A stretch of 64,000 nt of DNA from assembly GCA_008508345.1 (NCBI GenBank), contig QNGE01001225.1, positions 91,051 through 155,050 on the forward strand. The letters are read 5' to 3'. Positions 10,899 through 23,567 of this stretch are shown here, in pieces. The DNA is from Paragonimus westermani (taxonomy: Eukaryota > Platyhelminthes > Trematoda > Plagiorchiida > Troglotrematidae). Made by a program: the position numbers and the translations under genes. Positions within the stretch are counted from its first letter, which is position 1. The number at the start of each line of letters is the position of its first letter. The notes below the pieces were generated by a model. That model was not told the DNA's origin. It worked only from the letters and a program-made list of their open reading frames with translations, and searched no databases.

Positions 10899-12913
10899 GA
10901 CGTAGTCTCCGCTTATAAGCACCTATAACTCAACTGTTAATCCAAATTCAAAACCAAACTTCGTGGTGGTAAAATTGTTTACAAATTACAAACCATGAGC
11001 TGTTTACTGGAGAACATAGTTTCGTTCATCCGACCAACTCACCCGATGAGAGCTAACAAATGAAATGACCAGATTAAATGCTTGTCTTCAGTTCGATTAG
11101 CATTGGGCCTAAGGTGGCGAAACAGAAAACCGTATGAACCTCGATCGGCACAATGAGTTGGTGAGGCTTCGGAGGTGTGGCGGACATCAAGGTACTGCGT
11201 TCTGCAGAAGGCACAATGTGGAAATGCTACACTGTAGATATCACGATTGGTTATGTTCTCGCTAGCATTTGGAAAATCCGTGTTTGCACAACGCTGGACA
11301 AACTCTCAATTGAAGATAGATTGGAACAGATTTTCATATTCTATGCACATCGGCGCCAGTGAACGAACATGGCACCTCGGATAAAATTTGACCTGTTATC
11401 GATTTTGGAAGTCCCCTCGACCACTGAAACGCGTGAATTAGAAGGATTAGCAAAGTGTTCGTCAAAAATGAATATGGAAGAGAGTTTTTCTTAGGATCCG
11501 GGGGATAATGGTTATCGTCACGTATATACGTTTTGTTCCGATTGTTCCGGGTGGCCTCGGCGCCAAATGGACACCAATTCATTCAAATTTGTAAGCCTTG
11601 CGTGCGGCTGACTGAATGCTTTTCTGGGTATCATTTTACTGTGTTCTTTGGCTGCCTAATGTTGTTCTTGATGTTGGCAAAATTGGCTGTTTGAAACGTG
11701 CGCGGCCACCTATTCGGAAACCAGTTCGTTTTTTAAGCATTACACTCCAGTGTTTTCTCTATATTTTTGTTTGTCTCTTCAACCTAAACACTGGTTGTTG
11801 CAGTGGGTCCCAGAATAGGCTAGAATTAGTGAGCCTTCTCTTATCCAGCTAATTTAGTGGTATACGATTCGTTGTCTTCCTGAGTGTCCGTTTGCGATTC
11901 GTCCATGATTAGATCGCATAGAAGGAGTAAAAAACACTTGAAAGAGGAGGTTGTCATGTTGTCGTGTTCAAACACTAATCAGGAAAATATCGATTCATGT
12001 CACCTACGTGTCTCCAGCAATCTGCGGTTTCCAAATAGCCAAATTTTGTACGTCTTTTGTACCGGAAAGGTTGAAGTCTACCGGTTGCTACAACGACATT
12101 GAGAGTTAAGAAATTACGCCAGTTTGTGAGAAGCATTGCTTAATTTTACGTTGAACTGAATGACTTTCTCCTAGTGCTTAATTCCAGATCGATGACACCG
12201 GGGTCTAGTGCATACCTCGCCAAGATCTAGGCTGTGTGAATGCGTCCGGAAGTTGAGCATCTCGATCGCGAATTTAGGTATCAGCCAGGTCAGCACACAT
12301 CTGCTAATCATTTGGAGAACCATGTGTATGGCCACTTCAGCCAGGCCGAGAACGGTCATTGTCCACCAACTGGCCAAAGACGAGGTGATGATGAAACTGC
12401 AGAAATCTTAAATGTCACCGTGAGTAACCAACAGAGTCCTTCACGTTCTAGCATATTCTGTATCAAGTGGAGAGGCTGGCTCTAAAATTAGCATACATTC
12501 GACCATGGCTAAGTTCAACGTGCTTTTTGAGTTCGGCCTCTCCCTATCCTGCTAGCAATCTAGGAGACTATCCATTTACGTTTTACAGCAACATAGTCGT
12601 ACTACTCGCCATGATGTAGCTCCAGTATACAGTGTGTTCAGCAACGCTCCACGTCAGCATAGAAACAATGAGCTCCATCATAAGTTTCGTTGAAATAAAC
12701 AGATGCTTTATTCAAACAATCTCAACTGCTAGTGATCGAACTGACCACCTAGCAGACAACGACTTCGGTCCGCAACCAAACGGCCACAGTTATTCTAGTC
12801 CAATGTAGTCAGTCAGTTGATGCAAAATTGTCTTACTATTTATTGCAATGTCGACTGCTGAATTCATTGAAACCCGCTTCGTTTGTTTAAAGAAAGACGA
12901 TCCGAAGTCTAGT
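10899..12913. other. Unrecognised stretch
   Basis: Several short frames (for example 11334-11582 minus and 12171-12377 minus) show no known motif. I can assign nothing here. Confidence 0.35.
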
Positions 12914-13340
12914 TTACCTCGTCTTTTGCTGCGTGCAGTGACTAATTATGACGAATTTCGTATCATGACCGCAAGCACAGAATGCATCTATTTTCTTTTC
13001 TTTCATAACTATATTTGAGCATTTAATGGAACTAGCTCGTTTGTTATCGTTGGAAACGTTCTCACTCCAATCTGAACCTGACTGTTTCCAGTTGGCAGGA
13101 GCACATTGTACAAGGTCGATTTTCGGTTGTTCCATTTCGAATGCTTTTTGCTGGATCATTCGAGCACACCTGGTTACTTCACAGTTTAGGTCAGAGGATA
13201 CCTTCATCGTAAGTTTTTTGATAGTGCCGTGCAAATCCGAAATATCTCGTTCAATCTTTCAGACGTTTACTTGAACCTGAAGCATGATCCTACTAAGACG
13301 ATCTTCTTAATCGGTGTCATTGCAATCGCCGAGTTCGTGC
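12914..13340 (-). pseudogene. Possible decayed coding segment, function unknown
   Basis: A minus-strand frame of about 140 codons reads as a charged, helix-forming sequence, including KIERDISDLHGTIKKL and CARMIQQKAFEMEQPKID. It is interrupted only by a TAA and a TGA near its upstream end and ends at a TAA at 12914. Composition and heptad-like spacing suggest a former protein, perhaps ORF1 of a retrotransposon. I do not recognise a family, and it could be chance. Confidence 0.25.
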
Positions 13341-13825
13341 TACGGAGTCGATTCGGAGCCTAATGGGGACGGACGCATATAGTGGCCTAGATATCGGGCG
13401 AACCGTTCTATTCGCCGGCTAATCAATTGCTCGGCGTGAGAATTCACTGATAGATCGTGTGTGAAAATCGAGTTTAGAGGAATCTGTTAGGTAAATCTGT
13501 TAAAGTAGGCTTCCGCTTCGTCAGTCGTCCCACTGTTCATTAATCGACTGACACTTTCAGTCGATGAGCGCGGTTACCTACCAATATTTCCCCGGATGTT
13601 ATTGCTCTGATGCGAGCCACAATATACCATACGGGCAGTACAATCAATAGAGAGAACGCGTGACCCAGATAGTGCAAAACTGAAAACTGATCAACAATGG
13701 AGCTCATTCGAAATCTTCTTTCTCTGTATTTCCGCAGGTAATTATGTAGTGGGTTGTTGGGAATTGGAGTGTTCTTTTTGTATATACCTGATTGCTTGTT
13801 GTTTGTGGTTTACGTATGATGAACT

Positions 13826-14056
13826 GTGGATTGCATTATGGCGATCGCTTCAGCACCCCACGTCCTCAGACTGTGCGGCATGTGCATATGGGAGAGCAAA
13901 AACGGTAAAATACTCACCTGTTTTCTGCACAAAATTCAAACTGACTCAACCTGTGGACTGCTTCTGCACTCACTCTACACGATTTTAAACGAGAACCTAA
14001 CTGATAATCCAAGGCAAATGTGTGCAACTTGCGTAATTGCTGCGACCCCATCGTAG
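13826..14056 (+). CDS. Unrecognised 76-codon frame with paired CxxC motifs
   Basis: The frame contains C17-x2-C20 and C66-x2-C69 with 45 residues between, ending in DNPRQMCATCV. That spacing resembles ZAD-type zinc-binding domains. A single short frame without clear splice sites or downstream fingers is weak evidence. Two AG dinucleotides preceded by pyrimidines (near 13852 and 13868) could be acceptors. Treat it as a candidate exon only. Confidence 0.2.
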   Translation: MDCIMAIASAPHVLRLCGMCIWESKNGKILTCFLHKIQTDSTCGLLLHSLYTILNENLTDNPRQMCATCVIAATPS

Positions 14057-16639
14057 AGCCAAAAAACGCGTTACAGTACTTGCCATCTGGGAAGCACCTC
14101 ATCCGTCGTTTTCTTAAAGATGCACCGCAGATTTCATCATGTTTGTTGAATCTGAGAACACAAATTCTAGTCAGAAGAGTCACAAGGCCGATCGAAGTGA
14201 GTGAGTGATTAACCACTGTACTAGTGTCGATAACTCGGGACACTTTCCAGTAAACACGCTAAAACCGATACTTATTTTGTTGACTCAGGTAAGACCCCAT
14301 CCTCTCCTACTCATGGTTATTCGGACAGATGTTCGCAAACAAACAACTCAACATTTCAGACACCTACTGAACGACAGCAAACACATCTTGTTAAAATGAA
14401 AGAAAGGAAGCCGGGAAAATTGCAGCCCATTTCATGTGACGGACACTGTACGGTAAATGCCATAGATACGAACAAAAGTACACCTAGGGCGACATCATCA
14501 CATCCGCAAATAGTTGTGTGTCGATCGGTGATTGTATTCAAGCTGCTTTGAGAACAGTATGAAATAAAGGGATTCGTAGAATCTGTCAGAATCCACAGCT
14601 ATTTGCAGACCATCTAGGCAGTCGTAGTGTCCTTGATTCGACGAAATTATATGAAATATTGAAGCATTGCTCAGATCAATTTCGTTCCGTACATCACGGA
14701 TTAATAATCAACAAGAAGGTACGACTTACAACCAAGTAGAATGAATACTCATAAGTCAACCGTTAGCAAATGATAACTTACGAAACAGTACCAGGGGCAG
14801 ATAGGCTGTGATGTGAAACACAACTGGGAGTTAATCTTGTCGATAAGAGGACATTGTGTGGAACACTCAGTTGACTTTGGATACGTATAAATCCCCGGGC
14901 ATGTGATGGTGGGGGTGGTGGATAGTGTGTCGACGTCCCGCCTGGGGACTGGGGGTTCAAGACTGTGGACCGGCGTTTTTTCACCACGTTACTAGCAAAA
15001 ACTTGCAGTATTCAAATATCCTCTCCCATTAACTCTGTCCATAAGCAACTTCCCTCGAAATACTGAATTAATAGGAAGAAGGATAGGATAAGTACAGTAA
15101 TCAACAGTAAAATGCTGATCGACAAATGACTTGTGAACCCATTTCCCATTCAGGAACTTCGTTTACACTAGGATCGTCTAGAAGAATTAGCTGCCGATCA
15201 GATATGTTCTGCCTGCCAATAGTAATTCCGTATAAAAATTGCTCCAATATTTTGTTTACGACTCACCACACTGAAACCTTTTTCAATCTCACTCCCCCCC
15301 GGTTCCGTGGAAGCTGGTTCCTTTACCGTCGTGGATCCGTCAGGAACATCCGGACCTCAAAATAATCGTACGCCCTCCTTATTGCCAGGACTTTGCTTGC
15401 GGAGCTTGCAGTCGAAGTAGTTAGTTCCAATAATTGAAAACAGTAAACGGTGCAAGAACAGATGTCCTGCCTGATGAATCACCGTTCTTCTATCGAGAGA
15501 AAGGGGGTGTGGAAGCTTCTACAGTGAAAATAAGTACTCATTGCTCTACGCCTGGTAGGGTGCCTTGGAAGTGGACACTTAATTGTCTACTAACGAATCG
15601 GATTCCCTGGTAGGCAGTCGTCTTGTAGCAAACTAGTACGAGTGTTGTGAGCCAAGAACACGGATGGCACAAGGGATATTTTTCCAAGAAACCAACATAT
15701 GGTTCATGCGTTTTAACATGAAAACAAACAAAAACACTCATCTACATACGACACTGGTCCCAGAGCGTCACAGATGTCACGGACGCCAATGCTCACTGCT
15801 TGTACGTACCGAGAACCATGTCATGCCATGTTGTACTCCAATGTTCCATCCTGTATTTTTCCCACGGCCACTTCGATGTCAAAATTCATGCTCTTTTCTC
15901 GCTACTGAATAGCAGTTGTGTGAGTAGTGTGTGATCGCTCACCCTCACTATAAAAGTAGTGTGCAAGACCGACACAAGCATCCAACATCAATCTGGACGT
16001 CGTTAAGGCTAATGAAAAAAGCACTGATATTTAGTTGGGTAATTATTCTGTCAGGTAGGAATTTTTTAACACAATGACAGTTGCAGAGTTGCATTCGATT
16101 GAATATAAGAGATTGCAATCTCCCAGCAGTCCGTCCTTCTTTGCAAGGGAAGACACTGAGTTTTCAACACAGCCAAGGGCTGAATGCATGTATCCGGTTG
16201 CGAACAACTGATGATGATAAATTCTGCCCAGCATCCTTGTCAGCTTTTCACTTTGAAAATTCAGTACAGACTTCTTTGGTTATGGTTTCATCAATACTTG
16301 CAAATTTTTCAACATGTGATTGGCTACTTAATACAAAATTGCTAACAACGTCTAAACGACCAGAGACGTTGATGCTACTCGTTCAGAAGGGTCCAGATTG
16401 AGACGCATTGTCCCCTGGAAAAATTCATTGCCTTAAATGATGTCATCTGCAAACTGGACTGATCCAAATGCCACGCCAGAAGCAGATCACACTGGTGAAC
16501 CGCTACTAAGAGGACAATGTGGCGTTTGAAGGAAACAACTACCGATACTGAATCCATTGTTGTACTTAACAATCGAACCATATGCAGTATTAAGATATTA
16601 TCGTATGCTATGAAATCAGAGATCGTATTGTATTGCAAG
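14057..16639. other. Unrecognised stretch
   Basis: No domain was recognised. A short G-rich purine tract near 14905-14925 (GGTGGGGGTGGTGG) is the only simple-sequence feature noticed. Confidence 0.35.
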
Positions 16640-17045
16640 ATGGTAGCCATTTGGAGCCCTTCTAGTGCTTGTGGGAGTTCACTTTCAACCCTGTCTTTGA
16701 GGAAGAAAAATTTAATGGAGTAATATCTGGCGGTTGTGGGATTCACTACTTGGGTCCAGCTCGACCCATTCACCGTCACCCGAGTGTTACAAGCAGATAT
16801 TCCCACCCACAGTATATAATGTGGCTTTGCGTCATCCTGTTGAAAAAAAGTAGTCCTCCCGGTTACTCCAGTGTTGGTACAACATTCTGCTACAGCATTT
16901 GAAAACAGAAGTAGCCTAGTTTGTAAATAAAAATGCAAACAGAAGTTTTACACGTAACGTTGCTATCACACAAGAAATACCAGTTGACTCGTATTCCAAC
17001 GTGTCCAGCCCAAACCACAAGCTTTCGACTGCATTGACAGCGAAT
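16640..17045 (-). mobile_element. mariner-like transposase remnant
   Basis: On the minus strand, VVWAGHVGIRVNWYFLCDSNVT (17030-16960 region) matches the V.WCGI.G....GP.FF..NVT block of mariner-type transposases. QNVVPTLE follows. After a frameshift, TTFFQQDDAKPHY (about 16850-16800) carries the second catalytic Asp within FQQD.A.PH. Then YSIKFFFLKDRVESELPQALEGL resembles LDFFLWGYLKD.VY...P..LEEL, but the catalytic Asp before FFL is replaced by Lys. The N-terminal HTH part is lost, cut off near an R1 repeat at 17058. Confidence 0.7.
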
Positions 17046-17057
17046 TGGAGCAAACAG

Positions 17058-17123
17058 ACGGTTTAGTTGGCTGTGGTTTCAGTGGCGTTTTTTGCCTGTT
17101 GACTCGTCCAACTCGGTTAGCAG
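17058..17123 (-). repeat. Dispersed repeat R1, short internal copy
   Basis: Carries the block TGGCTGTGGTTTCAGTGG through AACTCGGTTAG, the reverse complement of the corresponding core in the + copies at 2590 and 37840. It lies directly beside the mariner-like remnant. Confidence 0.45.
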
Positions 17124-18849
17124 ACTTTTCCGTTGATCTGTGCTCCAGCGAAACTAGACAAATCCGAATAATCAGAAGTATCGCACACGCCACAAGCCAT
17201 AAATGCTAATTACGTAAAGCCCTTTGGTTCCGACACCAGATTTCGGTGTCAGATACATACACTTGTAACGTACTGTAAGTATTGATTAACAAGAGCATGA
17301 AATGTGTAACAAAATTTTTGATTCACGCTAAACGGATTTACATATCATCTAGTTGACTGTATAAGTGAGTGCGATTGTTAATCATATCACGCACTCTTTT
17401 TTTTCGTTTGATAATTGTTACTGTTCTTTTAGATCTTCACACAGCATATCCTATACACGCCCGAGGTCACCCGGTGACTCAGACTTCCGAGGAACTCGGT
17501 TAACACTTCTGCGTATGCTACCACTAATCATGGGAACAGTCAACAGGTACTGGGATCATGTGTGACACGGCACTTAATTGGAAGTACACCCATCCCAATT
17601 GTTTGAGCTTACTGGGACGGTGCGCACCTACCTTTTGGCTGAGGTTAAACAGGTTTGTGTGTATTCTAAATCCCAGTGCAAATTGTCGGAGGCTGCTAGA
17701 CGTTTCAGGTTTCGATATTTTGAGTTTCAGCACACATCACCTCTCTCGGTCGGAGGGTTAATTAAAAAAAGCGTTTGATCAAAGCAGCAATGTGCAACAT
17801 CAATGAAACCGAGACTGGTGGATGTTTCAACAGCGGAGTTACTGCGTGGTGAATGTAAGCGAGTAGAGTATTATGATCACGAAATTTGTTTGCAAACGAT
17901 TGGTTGTTATATTTTTGATCGCCTGTCCTTCTCACTTTGTTTCCTATCACGGTAACACAAAGTGAATATTTGAAGGCCTATCAAAGAGGCTTGACTCCAT
18001 ATGACTTAGCGTATTATGACCTGCCAATTTCTTTTTCCATATGTCTCCTCCATCACAGTGGAAGATTCTGCCCCCAAAGAAAGGCAGCTGCCCTGTCTGT
18101 TGGTAGCTTTTTGAATCGTCCATTTTCCTAGGGACGCTTAAAAGTGACGTGCTTCTCTAGAAATAGTGTTCACAATCGTACGGTAATTTACCTAGTATTT
18201 CCTCCTTCCTGCACGCTCCGTGCCATCGGATTGCCAACACTAGTTGGGCTTGGTCACCATCACCCAGATTGGCTTAAATGCGACGTCCACACTGAATACG
18301 TATCCGACTCGACTACGCAGGCCAAAAATACCAACTTTGATATGTACTTCGCCATTTGTAAATGCTATACAAATAAAATTCAGGATCGCTGGATCACACA
18401 CTGAGGACAATCTCAGCAACAGTGATTACCGTGGCAGACCAAAGAAGACGGACAAACTGGGGCTGACCATTTCAGCAGTAAAGGTAGATAAGGGTGGGTA
18501 TTCTGTGGAGGCACGGTCCGATGGTGCAATGGTGGGTGACCTTGGTACACCCTCCCCTATCGATCCATGAATGGTCGGAGTTAGTAACGAAACGGTACCG
18601 AAATATAAGCGAATGGGGTAGAAAATCCTCGTCCTGTTCAAAACAAACGGAAGTGCGAATTACAATTTGGTCTAATGCCTGACATTGATTCTGTTTTAAT
18701 AATGTTAAATGAGAGCCATCTAAAATGTATCGTAATCCGTATTTGAAAAATATCAATCCCACCTTTTACACCTTCGTTGAAGGGCTATGATCCGATTATT
18801 CTTGTTTTCGTTAATCTTGACTGAACGTTGAATCTGGGATCAAAGTGAT
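17124..18849. other. Unrecognised stretch
   Basis: The longest frame (18244-18570, 108 codons, +) has no recognisable motif. I see no RNA gene or clear repeat. Confidence 0.35.
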
Positions 18850-19065
18850 CCAGTCGATCCCCTGGATTGGGACGGGTGGGTGACACATTCCAAATGTGAA
18901 ATTCCTGAGATCCCGATATGGTTCCATAGCTCAGCTGGTATAGCGCTCGTCGCGTTTGGGCATGCTGTTTCTATCGCTGGTTCGAATCCAGCCGAATACC
19001 TGATTTATCACAGTTGGATCTCATCTCAATCAGCAAATCTGTTGAATTATTCATTAGTAAAAAAA
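18850..19065 (+). repeat. tRNA-cored SINE-like repeat, copy 1
   Basis: The tRNA-like core is 18920-19000: A box TAGCTCAGCTGGTATAGCGC and B box GGTTCGAATCC are intact, but the acceptor stem is mismatched. The left flank (CAGTCGATCCCCTGG ... TTCCAAATGTGAAAT) and right flank (CACAGTTGGATCTCATCT ... CATTAGTAA) match the copies at 58083-58301 (-) and 58375-58600 (+). This shows a repeat longer than the tRNA part. Confidence 0.7.
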
Positions 19066-21872
19066 CTGTCTGTTACTCGATGAAAGTAAGCCATACACAG
19101 AAGATGAGGTAAGTTTTAGGGATCTTGCAAAAATTCTGTCCACCTTTCGGATATAGGCAAGAATTATTTTGTCGAGCGGTTAACATCCCTAAACCACTGG
19201 ATTATCTTCCAGCTTTCGCGGCTGTTTTCGCTACCGAAGAATACCTGAGTGTACGCAGCTGTAAAGTGACTTATTTCACATTTGAGTGCTGATGCGAATG
19301 ATTTGACTGTCACACAGCTCATTGTCTGTTATGTATGTTACTTCTTTCGACAGAGTTTCCGCAGAAGAGAGAATGAGAACCCATCAACAATCATAAAGGA
19401 TAACTGGACAGTAGTATGGGATTTTGTGTTAAATGTGGATAGAGTATCACCCACAAGTGATCAGAGCTCTTGCAACCCCACAGACATTTTCGTCAGTTCA
19501 TTTCGAAAAGAAGCATTAGACTCGAGTTTCGCTCATAAAAGCGTGGCCGGGGTTCTACTCTCGACTGTGCACTACTGACGAGCTTTAATGAAAGCAAAAC
19601 TTGAGTCTGGTGCTTCTTGTCGAAAGGGACCGACTGGAAATGCGACAGCTGCGATTACCTGTGAGTGATTTTCACTGTATATGAAGACGTGGTGCGTTAA
19701 CACGAGTTTTGTACCTCTGCTCGGGCTACGGGCTATGTGGGTCTACTACTGCGGTGTTGTGTTATCGATTACTAAGTCTTATAATATTCCGTGAAATTGT
19801 GGCGGAAATTCCGGTCTAATCCATGGCACAAGTGACAAGATCTAATGAGGACGAAACCCTTGTCTAGCGCTTCTTCTTAATGAGGGCTTGCTTTTAAAAG
19901 TTTCTCCGAAGAGCAACAGACGTCCAAAAATGTTCAGCAAACTAGTTGCTTGATAACAGCAAAGAGAAAGTGCAGAATGAATAAATGAGCCAGCCAGTTA
20001 TAGAAAGAATTCATCTTAGTTCGTCAAAGTTTTCAGGATGACTGTTTCGATTTAGTTTGCATTCAGACCAAACAGTAAAACGCCGGCGGCAAGTTTTACC
20101 ATAAACAAGAGAGAGCTTAACCTCTGTGCGGTGTGAGTTATTCAAAATTAGCTGGTTACAAACACCTAAATGTCATGACGTCTTGTTTGGGAATTGGTTA
20201 ATGAATGCGCAGTTGATTAACGAACGAACAACCAATCAGAAGCAAACTCTAGTCCAACCACTGGCGTGAGACACAGACGGCCATGATGCTCATACAGTGC
20301 ATCCTCTGTTTCAGCTTAAAAGCAAGTCCAAATCGTACCACGTTTTCAAGGTTCTATTGCGAGCTGAACAGCGTTTACTAGGTCGTACAGCTAAGACATG
20401 GAAGTTTTGTGTGCGTCTGTTTGCATCAGTGATGTTGACCGGGTTACTCGTATGTTCCTGGTTTACAGGCCTGCGGAAACCTGATCGGCTCAGACAGCAT
20501 CGGTTGAGGTTTGTTCGTTTGTTGTTCTCTTAAGCAGAAGGATGTTCTAGGTTGGCGGTAGTTTTCCGAAAACTGAAAGTGATGGTTTAGAGGACTGTGC
20601 AACTTACCAGAAACATCAGCTTCTGGGATTAATTGTTTGTCATTCAATCCCGTCTATACTAGCTGACCAACAATTAACTCACTGGGAGTTTCGGCAGTCG
20701 ACCTGTGATGCGAAGTTCTGTAGGTCAATAGGGCTCCAATCATTGCATCTCCCAAGAGCATTTCAGAAAGCCTTGCTTCTTCTATGCTTTCCTACGGAGA
20801 TCGGTTTTCGGGCCTACCATCCGAGTGAGCTTGCTGTCGTGAATCTGGAGAAAATGTTAGAATTCGCGGCTGGTAGATGGTGGACAGTTAACAGTCAGGA
20901 TTTCTTCTGGGAGCCCGAAATGAGCGCACAAGGGCCTACGGTGGATGCCTCAGCACGCCGGTGGACTTTGGGGCATTTACTGTAAAAAACGAGTGGCGAC
21001 CAAGCAATTATTCTGATGCTGTGGAGCGGAACCAACTTCACACATGATGCCAGTGGCAATCTTGACCCACGGCTTCGTTGAGTGGACTCTAAGGTGTACT
21101 GGTGCGTCAACTGGCTTGAAACTTTTATCAGCTTTCTGGGCGTAGCACAACTGGGTGTGGATTGTTCTACCACCGTTGGTAGCAGTGACCACCAGAATAA
21201 CTTTTCTTCTGTGTTTCGCATAATAAACTATCCCTAGGCAGCCTTCGTAGGTACGTAGTTTGACCTGAGGAGTGGGATGAAGTGATGGTATGGATAATGG
21301 CTATCACGTTAGACATTCATCTACAGCTGTTAGCTCATATCCTAAAACTCAAGATGAGTGTGAATCACCCGTAAGTTTGCCGATAAGAAGCCAGTCGTGT
21401 TTGAAGTATAGGGTTGACGGTATCCACTTCGGGTTAGATTTCCTCTGTCTGAAGCCAAAGAACGCCTAAGCCTAATCACTGCAAGCGTATTGCGATGAAC
21501 AACTTGGAATTCCATTCATCTATCACGTGTCCAGTGGTAGCCTAAAAGAATAAAAACCAGGAGGCGCGTGGGTGAAAGCCTTTGTGTCCAGTCGGCGAAT
21601 AATAATTGGCCAATTGATGGACCAGCACGAAAGTAAAACCCTAATCTCTCGGAAAATAAGTAAACTCTCTCAATGTTATCTACAGGTAACAAGTAGTTTA
21701 AGATAGGATTATATATTGTTACATTCTATGAAAGATGAAGCGGAAAAACGGACATGTAACATTAGACCGAAAAACAAACAAAACGTCCACCTACAATTCA
21801 CTAGCAAAGCTGGAGAAAAGGAAAGATAAAAGACCACAATGATCCAGGTTTCCGGAAAAGAGCGGGAACGAA
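19066..21872. other. Mostly unrecognised, with part of a small dispersed repeat
   Basis: 20200-20320 resembles 23725-23840: both hold AACAACCAATCAGAA followed by a CAATGATGCCCATACA-like block. Nothing else is assignable. The frame at 19282-19578 (98 codons) lacks known motifs. Confidence 0.35.
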
Positions 21873-22167
21873 TTGACATCAAGTCTTCCGTGACTACAGT
21901 CACTAATTATCGCTTGGTCAAAGGGGGAGCTGCCAGATTGTCGAGAATGGTCTTGTGTTTCACTCGAGTCGTATCCGGCGTGTAGCAACTGGTATACTTG
22001 ACCCAAAGTGTCTTTGAACAATTTTGGGCAAATCTTTTCCAGAGTCGAAGTGTTCTTCACATTACTTTTTTGTAAATGCGGCTTCCCACTGAACCTGGAA
22101 ACTGTCGGTTGGCTGCACAGTAACGTCACACCAATAAGGCTCCCGAGATTGAGGAATAAAGACCGTC
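21873..22167 (-). repeat. 295-bp direct duplicate, left copy, possible gypsy-like fragment
   Basis: Matches 23273-23567 base for base except one difference (A at 21878, G at 23278). On the minus strand, KHKTILDNLAAPPLTKR in one frame loosely resembles the linker before the RT in Ty3/gypsy polyproteins (V.HHI.T.GPP...R.RRL). The frame before it is shifted and the match is short, so the family call is tentative. The duplication itself is directly visible. Confidence 0.6.
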
Positions 22168-23272
22168 GGTGGTCACTGGTTGATATGAAGGAAAGACGGG
22201 TAATCGACACAACGTAATTGATCCTAACGTTGGGTCTTTGCCGACAGTGTGCTATGAGTACGCTGATGACCTACTGATCACAGGCGGCCAGCACATCACA
22301 GCCGCATGCACTGCAACGCCAAATGGTCGCGTCACCACAACCTATGGTTCGTTTGCGTACTGCACCACTCATTTCACAGCCGCGCAACTGTTATTCAGTG
22401 AAATTTCAGGCGCATCTCTGGTTCGTATCTCTCCAGACCATCCGGTTCAAGGCCAAGTCCTCGCAAGATCTAAAATCAATAGTACAACTCTAAAGACCTA
22501 CCTGAATACACGAAGCGTATGTGAAATTTACAAGCAAACATACACAACGCACGCAAACAAACAAACGAAGAAAGATACTTGGAATAATCACGTGAATGTG
22601 GGTTAGACGCATCTGTCCACTCGGCACTCAATCACACATGCAACTGGATGTCGATGCGGGATCATCAACAGTATTCAGTCATTACAGGAGCAACGTCACT
22701 CGTAACACAAGTTGCCGCGAGTGACATAACTGTTATTCGTCAATTGGAGTTTCTGTGTGATGTTGCCTGATTCTTTATCATTATTAATATGGAATTCAGA
22801 AATCCCTGTTCACAGTCAGCCACATCTAATGGAAACCTAGAAACCTCGTCAGTTGCGTGATTCTCTCAGGCCGGACGGAATGTAACCTAAAAGTCGTAAC
22901 ATAAGAAACCAACGATCATTGTGATTAAGTATGAGTAAAGTTCAGTCCACATAAATATGAACGCTGAATGTGGTCCTATCGGCAAAAGACTGTACCGAGG
23001 TCTACCGGCTCTGAGCACGGCGGTAAGGTGCCTGGGTTTTGGCTCTAACGACAAGTAGAAAGGTGCTTTCCCCACATTTAACTTTGAGAAGGAACGAGAA
23101 TCGGTTAACTATGCTGTTAACTCATCAGCCTTTGAAATTATGAACATATCTATCACATTTTGACTAGTTGTGATCTTTAAGTCATTGCATATACGCACCA
23201 TACTGTCCTTCTGTGACACTGTGATTATGGGATGTGCTCGTGGGCGACCACAGATTTATCCGATCAAGTCGG
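22168..23272. other. Spacer between the 295-bp duplicates
   Basis: 1105 bp with no recognised element. A frame at 22238-22606 contains YEYADDLLITGG, but nothing around it resembles a reverse transcriptase. Confidence 0.35.
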
Positions 23273-23567
23273 TTGACGTCAAGTCTTCCGTGACTACAGT
23301 CACTAATTATCGCTTGGTCAAAGGGGGAGCTGCCAGATTGTCGAGAATGGTCTTGTGTTTCACTCGAGTCGTATCCGGCGTGTAGCAACTGGTATACTTG
23401 ACCCAAAGTGTCTTTGAACAATTTTGGGCAAATCTTTTCCAGAGTCGAAGTGTTCTTCACATTACTTTTTTGTAAATGCGGCTTCCCACTGAACCTGGAA
23501 ACTGTCGGTTGGCTGCACAGTAACGTCACACCAATAAGGCTCCCGAGATTGAGGAATAAAGACCGTC
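23273..23567 (-). repeat. 295-bp direct duplicate, right copy
   Basis: Same orientation as 21873-22167, offset exactly 1400 bp, with a single mismatch. Flanks on both sides are unrelated to those of the left copy. This argues for a defined mobile unit or a recent local copying event rather than a longer tandem duplication. Confidence 0.75.

Noticed and set aside
14900..14930. G-rich tract as a quadruplex element
   Set aside because: Too short and irregular, with no gene context.
22238..22606. YEYADDLLITGG in a 122-codon + frame, resembling an RT catalytic box
   Set aside because: No other RT motif is present before or after it, and the adjacent recognisable element signal is on the opposite strand. 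Most likely a chance match.
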